NCBI GenBank assembly: GCA_914767885.1
Contig: CAJZBQ010000056.1
Location: 1,070,001 to 1,134,000 of the forward strand
Length of the DNA stretch: 64,000 bases
Source: Blepharisma stoltei
Lineage: Eukaryota; Ciliophora; Heterotrichea; Heterotrichida; Blepharismidae
Direction of reading: 5' to 3'
The translations under genes and the position numbers were made by a program. The first letter of the stretch is position 1. Each line of letters opens with the position of its first letter. The notes beneath the pieces are model-generated. The model ran no database searches and was not told the DNA's origin. It worked only from the letters and a program-made list of their open reading frames with translations. Shown piece by piece: positions 1 to 13,847 of the stretch.

Positions 1-1
1 T

Positions 2-3000
2 TTCTATGGAATCTGGGACGATGCGTCAAAAATGGCTGTAGAGCTGCCGAAAATTAATTTATTGATCCTTGCTGAAGACCCTTACGTTTTTGCTAAAAGA
101 GTAGCAGCCTCCCATCAGCAGAGAAAGTACGCAGAAAGCTTGATAAGATACAACTTTTATATCGACAATATGCCAACTGAGGAAATCCACACACTAGATG
201 GAGACCAGAAGGCAAGACTTGTCTATAAAGCCACAAACGTAAAAGAAATGAATAAAAACGTGAACCCTGAGAACTCCCCATTAGTTTATGAAGTATGTTT
301 AGATTTCGCAAGGACTATGAATAAAATTATTTTTGATAAACACATTAATGAAAGTGGAAAAGACCTGATCGCCAGCAATTTAACGCTGCCTCCTCCTGAG
401 CCGCCTAAAAACGCGCCTGAATTCGGAATGGTTCAAATACCTAAGCATGACTTTCCAGAGCAGTTCAGCAATTTTTGCTTCAATAGTCTTTATATCAAAG
501 AAGAAGTTATTGTTTCACTTGATAAAATTAAAGAACAGTGCTTAGGAGTGACCCTGGAAAAAGAAATTTTTAATACAAATTTCACAAAAACAATGAGATT
601 GGAAGAGTTCAAGCAGATTGAGTTTGGGGCCATAAGCCAAGTGGCGCTTTATTTAAATGCATGGAAAGATAATATACAGAACATTATCCAAGGCTCTTTT
701 CAAAATGTCGGCAAAGGGTGGTTTAACCTGCATGAAACTGCAAAAGAGACTTATGAGTTCGGAAAGCTGAAAAAGTACCTGACAATGGTAAAAATAATGA
801 TGCAGGACTCTTTATTTACCTTAACTCATAAATCCCTTCACAAGTTTGTGGATATTTTAGAAAAATTCATCCCTACTGAAGTGTCTATTTACTCCCCAAA
901 AGAAGTCCGCAATCTTTTTGAGCTGACAGAAGAGCAGCTAACAGTAGACCCTGAATATGCAAGAAATAACCCTCCGATTCCTTTAATTGCTATCGATATT
1001 CTGAAAGGAGGAAAAATGTTCTTATACTCTACAGAACCCAGCCAAGTTATAGAAAAAACTAAACAAGTGTTTGAAGAAGGCCTCGCCAAAATAAAAGACA
1101 TCCCTACTATGGAAGAAGTCGTCATGGAAAGCTTATTTAAAAAGCAAGGCGGAAAAACACCGCTAAAAGTCCCTGTAATTCCTGTAGACCAGCCAACTCC
1201 TCCAAAAGACGAAGAAAAGAAAGTCGGCAAGCTGCCTGATGAAAACACCTGGGTTTGGGATTTGCGGGAAAGAGTAATCAGCTTGATGACAAAGGCAATC
1301 CAGCCGCTAAATGAATATATAAAAGTTTACGATAGATTTGAAAGCGTAATGCAGCTCAGCGCTGATAATTATATAAAAAGCTTAGAAGAAGGAGAAGAAG
1401 TCTCAGTTGAAGACTTAAGAGACGAAATTCTTAAACATCAAGAACTTGAGAAAAAACTGCTAGAAGAGATCCCTGAAACTGTCAGAGTGTCCTGCTTTGA
1501 GGTCCATTGCAAAGAAGTCAGGAACACACTAGCAGGGAAGCATACTTTATTTGTCAAACAAATTACAGAACTAATAGCCCACCGCGCCAGAGAAAAAAAC
1601 GCAGCCATGCTTGAAAACTTCAGAAAAATGCATAGGGATATCAACAAGCCTCCAAAAGATATAGAAGAGCTTACAGAAATAAAAGACCTAATTGCAAGAG
1701 TCCCTATGGAAATAGAAAAGATGAAAATTGATATAGAGGGTAACATGGTCACTTATTCAATACTTGAAAAATTCCAATATAGGTTTACAGTTGATGACAT
1801 GAATAAGAAATGGGATTTATATGGATACCCTAAGAAAACTTATGATTTAATAGCTCAGAAAAGTGAAGAGCTTGATAAACAAAAAGAAGTCTTTAAAGAG
1901 CATATGGTCACTGAGCAGCAAGAATTTAATGAAGCAATTGAAGATTTAGAAAATATCGTTAAGACTTTTGTCCAATATACTGATATTAATCAGTATAAAG
2001 AAACTGCAGAAATGGTAGAAAGAGTCAATAAAAGACTTGAAGAGTGCATCAATATGGCTAAAACTTATAATCATAGAGAATATTTATTCGGCTCTGAGAC
2101 AACTGATTATTCTCAAGTCCATTCTTGTGCAAAAGAATTCAAGCCGTTTTCAGACCTGTGGCTAACCATCAATAATTGAAATGAAAAGCATGAACACTGG
2201 CTTCATGGAGAATGGGAAACTGTCAGCGGAAGAGAAATCGAAGACACTGTAGAAACAGCGACTAAGACAATTTCACAGGTCCTCAGACATTTTAAAAATA
2301 GAGATATCCAAAGCATCTTGCCTGTTGTAGAAAAAATCATAATTAAATATGGCGTCTCAGCCTGTGCATGGCCTTACGGCCATGAAGCTCGAATACATAT
2401 TTAATTATGCCCGGCAGCCTAGAAATGGGCAGCTATGCTAGTAAAAGCAATTCGAGTAGTGTTTGGGGCACAGCCCTAGTCCGCTTTCAGAATTGAATTT
2501 ACCTCGAAGGAAAGAAGAACTTGGAGTTGGAAAGGGGGAGCTCTGTAAAGCTTTCTAGGCCAATCGGTAACTCCCTAGCGCGTGAAACCAGGAGTTAAAC
2601 TCTGGGCTACAAGTTTTAAATTTTTACCCAGAGTTTCATTTTTTTGAATTTTGTGCAAGCACCCTCATCTGGAGCACGGCATGGTGACCCATCCCACTCT
2701 ATTCTCCATTCGGCGCGAGCCTCAACAAAGCAAGGTAGATTTAAATACCCGTTTGGAGGTATCGCAGGGAGCTGCTCAATAATAATCAATCGTAATTGTA
2801 GTAGAAAAAATCAAAGGAGACGTTGACTACTTCAGACAATACGTAAAAATGGCTGTAGCTCTCAGAAAGCCTGGTATGAAAGATAGACATTGGGACCAGA
2901 TTTCTGCCAAAGTTGGATTTGAGGTCAGGCCATGCCCTGGATTCACCCTTACCAAAGTTATTGATATGGGCCTCAAAAAATGGGAAGATTTCTTAGAAGA

Positions 3001-6000
3001 AGTCGGAGAAAGAGCTTACAAAGAATTCCAAATAGAAACCAAGCTAAATGAAATGGAAGCAGCCTGGGAAAAAGTTGACTTTGAAGTATTTGACGCCAAA
3101 AATACTGACACTTTTATTCTTGGAGGCATCGATAAAATCCAGAATTTATTAGATGAGCATATTGTAGCTTCCCAAGCGATGCAGTTTTCTGCATTTAAAA
3201 AACCATTTGAAGAGAGAATTGAAGACTGGGTACAAACTCTTATGAGGGTCCAAGACATATTAGATGAATGGACCAAATGTCAGGTGAACTGGATGTACCT
3301 ACAACCTATTTTCGACTCAAAAGATATTATGAAGCAGCTGCCAAACGAAACCAAAAAATTCCGAAGTGTAGATGGCACATGGAGACATACCATGAGCCAA
3401 GTCAAAGCTAACCCTAACGTTATCAAAACTTGTAAAAATGAAGGAAGACTTGAAGCTTTAAGAGAAGCCAACCGAAACTTAGAAGCTGTCCAAAAAGAGC
3501 TAAACAACTATTTGGAAACCAAAAGAGCTGCTTTTTCACGTTTCTATTTCTTATCTAACGACGACCTATTGTCAATCATCTCAGAAACCAAAGACCCAAC
3601 CCGTGTGCAGCCTCATTTGAGAAAAGTCTTTGAAAATATGGACAAGCTTGAGTTCCACGAGGATAAGACCATCCACTCAATGTTTTCTTGTGAAGGCGAA
3701 CAGGTAGCTTTTGTAAGACCAATTGACCCAAGAGAGAAAAATGTAGAGTTCTGGATGGGCGAGCTTGAAGATATGATGAAAGAAAGTGTCAGATATGTTC
3801 TTAAAAATAGCATTGATGAGTACTTAAAGAAGCCTAGAAATGAATGGGTGCTAAGACATCCTGGACAATGTGTGCTGAATGGCTCTCAGGTCCACTGGAC
3901 TAGTGATGTAGAAGCAGCAATTCTGAAAGGACTAGAAGGAGTCCAGGACTACTACAAGTTTTTAGGAGATCAGCTTATGGACACTGTTAAACTTGTAAGA
4001 GGAAATTTGACAAATCAAGAGTCTACAACGTTAGGAGCACTTATTGTTATTGATGTCCACGCTAGAGATGTCGTGTTTAGGCTAATTGAAAATAAAGTCA
4101 CGTCTATTGAAGATTTTGACTGGATCGCACAGCTTAGGTATTATTGGGAGGATGATGACTGCTATGTAAAATGTATTCAAACGAGGTTCCCATATGGCTA
4201 CGAATATTTAGGAAATACGCCAAGGCTGGTTATTACTCCTTTGACTGATAAATGTTACATGACACTTATGGGAGCGCTTAACCTGAACTTAGGAGGCGCC
4301 CCAGCAGGCCCTGCAGGGACAGGTAAAACAGAGTCCGTCAAAGATCTTTCGAAAGGTCTCGCTAAACAAGTCGTCGTCTTCAACTGCTCAGAAGGTATGG
4401 ACCATATCATGGTTGCCAAATTCTTCAAAGGCCTTGCATGCTCAGGCGCTTGGGCTTGTTTCGATGAGTTTAACAGAATTTATATCGAAGTGCTTTCTGT
4501 CATTGCCCAGCAGCTTCAAACTTTGCTTGACCACAAGCGAACTGGTGATCTTGAGTTTGAATTTGAAGCTTCCAGCATCAAAATGCTGCCTACTTTTTCA
4601 GTCTTTATTACTATGAACCCTGGGTATGCTGGCCGTACCGAGCTTCCTGACAACTTAAAAGCGTTATTTAGGCCAGTGGCTATGATGGTTCCCGATTACG
4701 CTATGATCGGTGAAATTATGCTTTATTCCTTTGGTTTCTCCCAAGCTAGAGAACTTGCCAAAAAAATGGTTGACACCTTCAAGCTAAGCTCAGAACAGCT
4801 CAGCTCACAAGATCATTATGATTATGGTATGAGAGCTGTCAGATCAGTCATTAATGCTGCTGGACTTATTAAAAGAGCCGAGCCTGACATGGACGAAGAA
4901 CAGCTGCTGCTCCGTGCACTAAGAGATGTAAATGTTCCGAAATTCTTAAAAGACGATCTTCCGCTGTTCGATAACATTATTATTGATCTTTTCCCACATG
5001 TAGAACGTCCTAATATTAATAGAAAACCTCTTGACCAGTCTATACTAGAAACCTGCGCCAAGCTAAACTTGCAGCCTGAAGATTCTTTTATTGACAAAAT
5101 CTTCCAGCTTTATGACACCATCAAAGTCAGACATGGACTTATGATCGTCGGCCCTACAGGAGGTGGAAAAACAGTCAACTACAAAGTCCTTTCCAATGCA
5201 ATGAGCGCGTTAAAGCACCTTGACCAGTTTGACGAAGTCTTTGTGCACATTTTGAACCCGAAATCTATCACAATGGGTCAACTTTATGGTAAATTTGACG
5301 AGCTTACCCACGAGTGGACTGATGGAGTGCTTGCCGATATCATCAGAAAATGTGTGAGAGACCAGCATAATCCTCCTTACACAAATAAGCATTGGGTTAT
5401 GTTTGATGGGCCTGTAGATGCGCTGTGGATTGAAAGTATGAACACTGTGCTGGATGATAATAAAAAGTTATGCTTGAACTCTGGTGAAATTATTAACCTT
5501 TCTCAGCACATGACTATGATGTTTGAGGTCGAAGATTTAGCTGTGGCTTCACCAGCTACTGTATCTAGATGTGGTATGGTCTATATGGAGCCTGTATCAC
5601 TTGGATTGCCACCGTTAGTAAGAAGCTGGCTTAATACGCTGCCACCAAAAGTCAAAGAGCATGATAATATCAGAAATAAATTGTCACAGTTCTTTGAAAT
5701 TTATACCTACCCACTAATAAAATATGTGAGAAAGTCACTTGTAGAGCCTGTTATGTCGATGGATAATAATCTCTGTCATAGTGTGTGCAGAATTTTGAAC
5801 TGCTATTTAGGAAAATATTATGATACTGAGCTGAAAGTAGTTAGTCCTGAAGAAGTCGCTGAATTAGAAGAGCTAATAGAAGGCATATTTATTTATGCTG
5901 CAATTTGGGCTTTAGGAGTTACCACAAATAATGAAGGCAGAAAGAAATTTGACCATGCGCTCAGAGATATAATGAAAACAAGAGCACTTAACCCAGCATT

Positions 6001-9000
6001 CCCAGAAGCTGGAACTGTCTATGACTGGTTCTTTGATCCGACCACTAAAACTTATAAGCTTTGGACTGATACTGTTCCTCCATATGAAGTTGACCCTCAT
6101 GCACACTTTAACGAAATTGTGGTACCTACTATGGATTCTATAAGGAGCAAGTATCTAACCAAGCTGCTCCTTACCAATAAATACCACGTGCTATCTCCAG
6201 GCCCAACTGGTACAGGTAAATCTGTCAACGCCAATAGTATGCTAGGAGGCGAAATGCCTGACAATTACCAGTATATCAGCTTGACATTTTCAGCACAAAC
6301 ATCAGCAAACCAAACACAAGACCTTATTGATGGCAAAGTACAGCGTAGAAAGAATAAGGAATATGGCCCACCTCCTGGGAAATATTATGTAATCTTTGTA
6401 GATGATCTCAATATGCCTAAAAAAGAGAAATATGGGGCCCAGCCTCCTCTTGAACTTTTAAGACAGTGGATGGACCATCATGGATGGTATGACCGCAAAG
6501 ATAAATTCAAAAAAGACATTGTAGATGTGGTGTTCTTGTCAGCTATGGGGCCTCCAGGCGGAGGGAGATCACAAATCACTAATAGGCTCGTCCGTCATTT
6601 CAATATTTTAACTTACACAATTCTTGAAGAATCTGATATCACCATGATTTTCTCTAACTAACCCCCCCCCCCCCCGTGAGCCGTGAGCGAACAAAACCAT
6701 TAGAAAAATCGCCATTTTTTGACCAAAAACCCACCCTCCGTGAGTGAACAAAAATTGTTTTAATAGAAAAAATTTTAATGGAAAAAAATTTTGATATATA
6801 AGTGATAATTAGTATAATGAAATCTAGAGCTAATTCTGTTTAATTTTAAACAAATTGCGCGTTTTAAAACATAAATTTTGCAAATTAAATTAATATTTGC
6901 TTCCCAATTTTTGCAAATTAGGATTTTTTTAAATTTCGAAAAAAAATATTTTTTATCAAATTTATATATAAATTTTTTTTTAAAAAAAAAAATTAACCCC
7001 CCTCCGTGAGCGAACAAAATTTTTTTGTTCGCTCACGGAGGGGGGGGGGGGGGAGTAAAATTCTAGGAGCGTTCTTAAGACCTTATCAAGAGCCTATCAG
7101 AAATTCGGTACCAAACTTAGTCAGTGCTTCAATTGAGCTTTATAATATAGTTGAAAAAACACTTCTGCCAACTCCTGACAGATCTCACTATACTTTTAAC
7201 TTAAGAGATATGGCCCACGTCTTTGAAGGAATCTGCTCTTCAGACCCTAGCTCCTCACTTCTGTGATGAGCAAAATTGATTTGATTGTTTATGGAAGGGG
7301 ATTAATTTTTTTTTGGAAATTTATAAATCTCAATGATCAAAACTCAGAATGCAAATGATTTAAAATTCAATAGAAATTTCATTATAATAATTATCATCTA
7401 TAAATAGAATATTTATTTTAAAAATAATTTTTTATCGCTTACAAGGTAGACTTTTTCCCCAAAATAGGAATTTTTAAGGTTTTGCTCGCTGACAGAAGAG
7501 AGGAGTAAAGTAACCTATGAATATATAACTATTGTCAGACTCTGGTGCCATGAAAACTTGCGTGTCTTTGGAGACCGTTTAATCAACAACGAAGATCTCA
7601 AAATTCTAAATGACGCCATCAGAACCAAAGTTGAAGAAATTTTCAAGATAAAAGCTGAAGAAGTGTTTTCCAGAGAAAGGCTTATTTTCTGTCATTTCTT
7701 GAACCAAAATATCCCTGAAGAACAAAGGGTTTATGAAGAAGTCGCGAATACTGAAGAGCTAATGAGAACTGTGAACGACTATTTGGACGGATATAATGAT
7801 AGGTATACTAAAAGACAAATGAAGCTTGTTATGTTCCTAGACGCCTGTTGCCATATTACCAGGATTTGTAGAATTCTGAGACAGCCTCAAGGAAATGCAC
7901 TTCTGCTTGGTGTAGGTGGCTCCGGAAGACAAAGCTTGAGCAAACTTTCCGCTTTCATAATGGAAACCGAGCTAAAACAAATCGAAATCACAAAGAGCTA
8001 CAATATGGCCCAATGGAGAGAAGACTTAAAGTTCGCTCTTAAATTTGCAGGTGTCAAAAACGAAAGGGTCATTTTCTTGCTTGTAGATACCCAGATTATC
8101 GATGAACAAATGTTAGAAGACGTCAATAATGTGCTAAACTCTGGCGATGTCCCTAATATCTATAAAGCAGACGACTGGGAAGACATCGCAGGAGTTGGCA
8201 AACCTGAGTGTCAGCGTAAAGGTATCCAGCTTTCTGAAATGAATATCATGTCTCAGTATTTAGGAAGAGTCAAAAAGAACATCCATATCATTTTAGCTAT
8301 GAGTCCTATAGGAGAAGCTTTCAGAAGCAGACTTCGTATGTTCCCATCACTAATTAACTGTTGTACCATTGATTGGTTCACAGATTGGCCTGAAGAAGCT
8401 CTTGTGTCAGTCGCAAGAGGTCAGCTATTAGAAGAAGACCTTAATATAGACAGTAGCATAGAACCTTTAGTCCAATTCTTCAAGGTCGTCCACAAGTCAG
8501 TTGATGGAATGTCCCAAAGGTATCTTAATGAGCTCAGAAGGCACAACTATGTCACCCCAACGTCATATTTAGAGCTCGTCAGGTGTTTTAAGACTCTTTT
8601 ACTAGACAAACGTGCACAGCTTACAACTATGAAAAATAGATTCTCTGGAGGAGTCGAAAGACTTATTAAAGCAGCCCACGAAGTCGAAATCATGAAAGCC
8701 AAATTGCAAAAAATGAAGCCGGAGCTTGCTGATGCACAAAAAGAAAGTGAGCATATGATGGAAAAAATTGTGGTAGATAAAGCATCTGCAGAAGAAACCC
8801 AAAAAAGCGTCGCAAAAGAAGAAGCAAGTGCCCAAGAAAAGGCTGATGAAGTAGAAAAACTCCAGTCTCAAGCTCAAAGTGAGCTAGATGAAGCTTTGCC
8901 ACTGCTAGATAAAGCTCTTGAAAGTGTCAAGCAGCTTAAAAAAGAGCAGCTAGTCGAAATCAAATCCTTCACAACCCCAGCATTAGGCATCGTCAAAACC

Positions 9001-12000
9001 ATGGAAACTGTCTGCTACTTCTTCAGAATCAAGCCAGTCAAGAAAAACGACCCCAATAAGCTTGGAGCCAAAATTGATGACTATTGGGAAGCCTCGAAAA
9101 ATGAGCTGCTAAAAAATCCAAAAGCACTATTAGAGGATCTATTGCATTATGATAAAGAATCAATCACAGAAGAACTGATAGAAAGAGTCAGACCAAAAGT
9201 AGAAGACAAAGATTTTGCACCTGAAGCTATTAAAGTGGTCTCAGTGCCTTGTGGGGCTATGTGTGCATGGGTGCATGCCATGTATAAGTTTTATCATGTA
9301 AATAAACAGGTGGATCCACTCAGAAGACAAGTTGCACAGCTGAATGCAGAACTGGAGGTGAGCAGATCGTTACTTAAAGAAGCAAAAGCCAGACTTAAAG
9401 AAGTCACAGATCAAATTGAGGAGCTGGAAAGAAGCTATGAGGCTTGTATGCAGAGACAAGAAATGCTTAAAGAAAGCATCAATGATTGCGAGATATATAT
9501 ATTAAATTAAATGAGGCATGTACTATGACGATGCAGGCCAAAAGAATAAGGAGATTAGATTTAAAATATTAAAATGCACTCAGCTGTGCCAGTATAAAAC
9601 TAGAAAGGGCTGAAAAACTTATTGGTGGTCTTGGAGGTGAACAAGCCAGGTGGACCCACGAGTCAGAAGTCCTCGCCGGAATGATTGTCAAACTTCCCGG
9701 AGATTGTGCCCTTTCAGCTGGTATGGTCGCTTATACAGGAGCTTTTACAGGGACATATCGAGGTGCTTTAGAAACAATGTGGAGAAATTCCCTCAAAGAA
9801 TTCGGCATCGACCACACAGACGGTGTAAATATGAGGTCTACCCTTGGAGACCCAGTTGTCCTACAGATCTGGAAAGCTGCAGGGCTTCCTTCAGACGCAG
9901 TCTCAATTGAAAATGGTATTATTATATCCAAAGCCAGAAGATGGCCACTTATGATTGACCCTCAAAACCAAGCCAACAACTTCATTAAAAAGCTTGGAAA
10001 AGACCACGACGAAGGCATTGAGTTCTGCAAAGCTTCAGACTCCAACATTATCAGAAATCTCGGCACTGCCATTATGAATGGCAAATGGTTTTTAATAGAA
10101 AACGTAGGTGAAGAGCTTGACCCAGCACTAGAATCAGTCCTCTTGCAACAAGTAGTAAAAGAAGGTGCTGGATTTTCTATCAGAATCGGAGATAAAAATG
10201 TGGAGTACAACAAAAATTTCAAATTCTACATGACGACTACCTTACCAAACCCTCATTATTCCCCTGAAACCTGTGTAAAAGTGACTTTGCTTAACTTCGC
10301 CATCACTCCTGAAGGTCTTGAAGAACAAATGCTCGGAACTGTTGTCGCAAAAGAAAATCCTCAGCTAGAAGAAACTAAAAGCTTGCTGATCCAGCAGAAT
10401 GCTAGAGCTCAAAGAGACCTTAAGCAAATTGAAGATTTAATTCTGGAACAGATTTCGAGCTCAGAAGAAAACATTTTGGAAAATAAAGAACTGATTGATA
10501 CTTTGGCTGCTAGTAAATTAACGTCTACAAATATCATGATGAAGGTAGAAGAAGCGAAGAAGACTGAGCTGGAAATTGACTCTAAAAGAGAAAGCTATAG
10601 ACCTGTAGCGTTTAGGGCTTCTTTACTGTTTTTCTCGATTATCAATTTGTCAAATATTGATCCTATGTATCAGTACTCTTTACAGTGGTTTACAAGGCTG
10701 TTTGAGCTTGGAATTGATAATGCTCCGAATCCAGGAGGAATTGATGAAAGACTTACGTCACTAAATGAATATTTCACGTATTCGCTTTATCAAAATGTCT
10801 GCAGAAGTCTTTTCGAGAATCACAAGCTGCTTTTCAGCTTTATTTTAGTTGTGAAAATTCTTGATGGTTATAGGCAGATTGACCCTGAAGAGTGGAGATA
10901 TATGCTGACAGGGCCTCAAGGATCAGTTCCAATCCCTCCAAACCCGACTACTTGGCTTAACGATAACACTTGGAAAACAATGTATGAAGAAATCCATGGA
11001 CTTGAAGACTTAAAGATCTTCAAAGGCTTTGAAAGATACTTTATCACCAATATTGACCAATTCCGAAAGATATTTGACGCAGTAAACGCACACGAAGAGC
11101 CGCTTCCTATAGAATGGCAGAACAAGCTAAACGAGTTCCAAAGAATGCTGGTCCTCAAAGCAATCAGATCTGACAAAATGATTTCTGCAATACAAAACTG
11201 GGTCACCCTTAAGCAAGGCAGAAAATTCATCATCCCTCCTACTTTTGACTTAGGGCTAATTTACCAAGACTCAGGCGTAACCACTCCTCTTATTTGTGTC
11301 CTGAGTCCTGGTTCTGATCCAATTTCTGCAATTATGAGATTTGCTGAAGAAAAAGGAATGACCAAAAAAATGACGTCGATTTCTCTAGGGCAAGGACAAG
11401 GTGAAAAAGCCAAGAAAAGTGTGGACGACGCGAAAAGCAGAGGAGAGTGGGTTTTGCTACAAAACTGTCACTTGGCAGCAAGTTGGATGCCTCAGCTAGA
11501 AAAGACCGTAGAAGAGTTTGATGACTCTATACATAGAGATTTCAGGCTCTGGCTGACTTCTATGCCATCTAAAGACTTCCCAGTCTCTGTCTTGCAGAAT
11601 GGTATTAAAATGACTATTGAGCCTCCACAAGGGCTAAGATCAAATCTGCTGCTTTCTTATTCTTCAGTAGACGATAAACAACTAGAAGACTGCAATAAGA
11701 TAGAAGCCTTCAAGACTTTGTATTTCGGGTTCTGCTTCTTCCACGCCATCGTGCAGGATCGTAGAAAATTCGGTCCAATTGGCTGGAATATCCAATACGA
11801 ATTTACAAATGAAGATTTAGGGGTCACTCTGAAGCAGCTTAAGCTGTTCTTAAATCAAAATTCTGAAATTATCCCTTATAAAGTTCTCAATATTTTAGGA
11901 GCTGACGTAAACTATGGCGGCCGTGTAACTGACGATAAAGACTGCAGACTTATCGTGACCATCCTTAGAAATTACATTTGTCCTGAAGTTTTTGACCCTA

Positions 12001-13800
12001 ATTATAAATTCTCCACATCAGGGAAATACTATGCTCCACCTCTAGGCAAAAAAGAAGACTATGTAAGATACATTGAAAGCCTTGACCTAAATCCTGAGCC
12101 AGAAGTCTTCGGTTTACACGATAACGCTGAAATTATTACAGCCCAAAACGAGACTCGTAAAGTTTTCGAAATCATTTTAAGCATGCAGCCAAGATCTGGG
12201 TCTGGGAGTGGTAAAAGTAGAGAAGAAATAATCAGAGAAATTGCCCAAAATATTGAGACTCAGATGCCGAAGAAATTCTCCCTTGAAGATGTAGCAACTC
12301 AGTACCCTACGCAATATAATGAATCTATGAATACTGTGCTGTTCCAAGAAGTTGTGAAATATCAAAGGCTACTGCTAGTAATGGAAAGCACCTTGACAAA
12401 TGTCCAAAAAGCATTGGTTGGGAAGATTGTTATGAGTGATGAGCTTGAACTGATTGCAAAAGCTTTATTTGTGAACCAAGTGCCTGAGCTGTGGGCGAAT
12501 GTAGGATTTCTGTCTTTGAAACCGCTGTCGTCATGGTTCCAAGATTTGCAGGACAGAATGAAATTCTTGAATGACTGGATTTCTAATGGAACGCCTAAGA
12601 TCTTTTGGATTTCTGGGTTTTTCTTCCCTCAAGCCTTTATTACAGGAACTCTGCAGAACTATGCAAGAAAGCATGTGATCCCAATTGAATAATTAAAATA
12701 TGGCGTCTCCACCTGGCATGGCCTCCGGCCACGCAGCTTCCGAGCACATATTTTAATTATATCCGGCAAGGTTTTACTAACCCAGAAATGGACAGCAATG
12801 CTAGGTAAGCAATTCTGGTACTATACAGAGCCTAGCCCTCAGTCCAAATTCAGGATTAGGTTTTACCTCGAAGGGAAGGAGGGGTTCAGGTTTGGAAAGG
12901 GCAAGCTCAGCTGAGTCTACAGGGAACACCTAGACCAATCGGGCAAGTGCCTAGCGTGAAACTGGGAGTTACGCCCAGGACTTGAATTTTTCCCTTTTTG
13001 CCGAGAGGTCACCAGAAATTCCATTTTTTGGGATTTTTGAGTGGTCAACTTCGTCACCCAAGCAGCAGCCGCAGAAGTCCATAGCCCGCCCACTCAACAC
13101 TCAAGCCGCAAGGAGAGGAGTAGACGTCCAGGTGAAATCTCACTTCAGAATACCATGCCACCAGGAGCTGAAGAAGAGGAAAGGCAGTGTCAGAGCCGAG
13201 CTTGGCCGGCGAATCATTGTCCCAACTCGAACAAGGTGAATCCGAAGACGGCGCAAAGCAGGTGAACCCGACTTTAGGGTCCGTGGTGACTGCGTAATCA
13301 AAACGGCAGACGCCTTCTAATTTCTAAGTTAAGTGATCCCAATTGACCATTTAAGCTTTAGGTTTGAAGTTTTGGATAATTTAAGGGTTGAAGATATCAG
13401 AGAAAAGCCAGATGACGGATGCTATGTGTATGGACTGTGGCTAGAAGGAGCAAGATGGGATAGAAATCGTCATTGCTTGTCTTGGAGTTACCCTAACTCA
13501 TAAATTCCAAAAAATATGTTTTAAAGAAATATAATTAAAACTATTTAAAAAGCAGATCAAAAGGGTAAGGATTTATACACAGAAATGCCAATCATCCATT
13601 TCCTGCCTTCTGTTGACCGCAAACCGCCTGAGACAGGAATTTATCAATGCCCTGTTTACAAAGTTTTATCTAGAAGAGGTACTTTGTCGACAACTGGCCA
13701 CTCAACTAACTTTGTGCTGTTTTTAGAATTAACTTCAAAAGAGTCGCAAGATATATGGATTAGAGCAGGAGTCGCTTTATTCTTAGGTTTAAGAACTTAA
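2..13800 (+). CDS. axonemal dynein heavy chain, 5'-truncated by window edge, six germline insertions
   Basis: Motor subunit of a ciliary dynein, probably a single-headed inner-arm type (DNAH1/3/6/7/12 group). The frame is open from the window edge, so the N-terminal tail is missing; the remaining pieces (2-2339, 2814-6654, 7056-7247, 7506-9493, 9595-12688, 13347-13493, 13566-13800) sum to 3,945 codons. Visible: AAA1 P-loop GPAGTGKT near 4307 and CFDEFNRI; AAA2 GPTGGGKT near 5151; AAA3 GPTGTGKS near 6200; AAA4 GVGGSGRQSL near 7911, the usual Arg variant; stalk coiled coil about 8650-9480; GLWLEGARWD and RRGTLSTTGHSTNF at the C-terminus. TGA encodes Trp (for example at 2177). Joins restore family-typical FSKIL, SYPKDLYTEMP and PIDHLS. 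The subtype is inference; the family is certain. Confidence 0.95.
2340..2813 (+). mobile_element. SINE-like retroposon in dynein coding sequence
   Basis: 474 bp flanked by a 13-bp duplication GTAGAAAAAATCA (2327-2339 and 2801-2813). It starts TTAAATATGGCG and is clearly more GC-rich than its surroundings. Shares with 12689-13346 and 35754-36351 the internal modules AGAAATGG..AGC.ATGCTAG and a TTTACCTCGAAGG-like stretch. Removing it with one duplication copy gives IKGDVDYFRQYV in frame. Confidence 0.85.
6655..7055 (+). mobile_element. MITE-like IES, main family
   Basis: 401 bp between TA dinucleotides (TAA on the right). Left end has two direct copies of a CCGTGAGTGAAC-type repeat; right end is a perfect palindrome of CTCCGTGAGCGAAC. 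AT-rich core includes TGATATATAAGTGATAATT. Excision yields dynein ITMIFSKILGAF in frame. Nearly identical to 49244-49628. Confidence 0.9.
7248..7505 (-). mobile_element. MITE-like IES, diverged copy
   Basis: 258 bp, TAGCTCCTC at the left, GAGGAGTAA at the right, with TGAGCAAAA/TTTTGCTCGC terminal inverted repeats and the family core in reverse orientation. Removal restores dynein DPKVTYEYITIVRLW. Confidence 0.88.
9494..9594. mobile_element. short TA-bounded IES
   Basis: 101 bp between TAs inside a TATATATA run. No family resemblance seen. Removal joins NDCE to IKLERAEKLIGGL, the normal dynein stalk/AAA5 junction. Confidence 0.8.
12689..13346 (+). mobile_element. SINE-like retroposon in dynein, TSD without TA
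   Basis: 658 bp between 14-bp duplications GTGATCCCAATTGA (12675-12688, 13333-13346). Begins AATTAAAATATGGCG; ends with a GGTGACTGCGTAATCAA module. No TA lies within the duplication and no nearby TA pair restores the frame, so removal must use the duplication itself to give HVIPIDHLSFRFEV. Confidence 0.88.
13494..13565. mobile_element. short TA-bounded IES
   Basis: 72 bp, AT-rich, between CC-TA and GGG-TA. It contains TAA stops in the dynein frame. Removal gives SYPKDLYTEMPIIHFLP, a conserved dynein C-terminal stretch. Confidence 0.85.
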
Positions 13801-13847
13801 ATAATATATTTATGAAAAATATTAAGGAATATTGTAATATTGCATAG

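Noticed and set aside
2340-13346. Long spliceosomal introns in dynein instead of germline insertions
   Set aside because: Introns here are 15-16 nt with GT..AG; these insertions have target duplications or TA/TNA ends, family members elsewhere, and no GT..AG at the joins.
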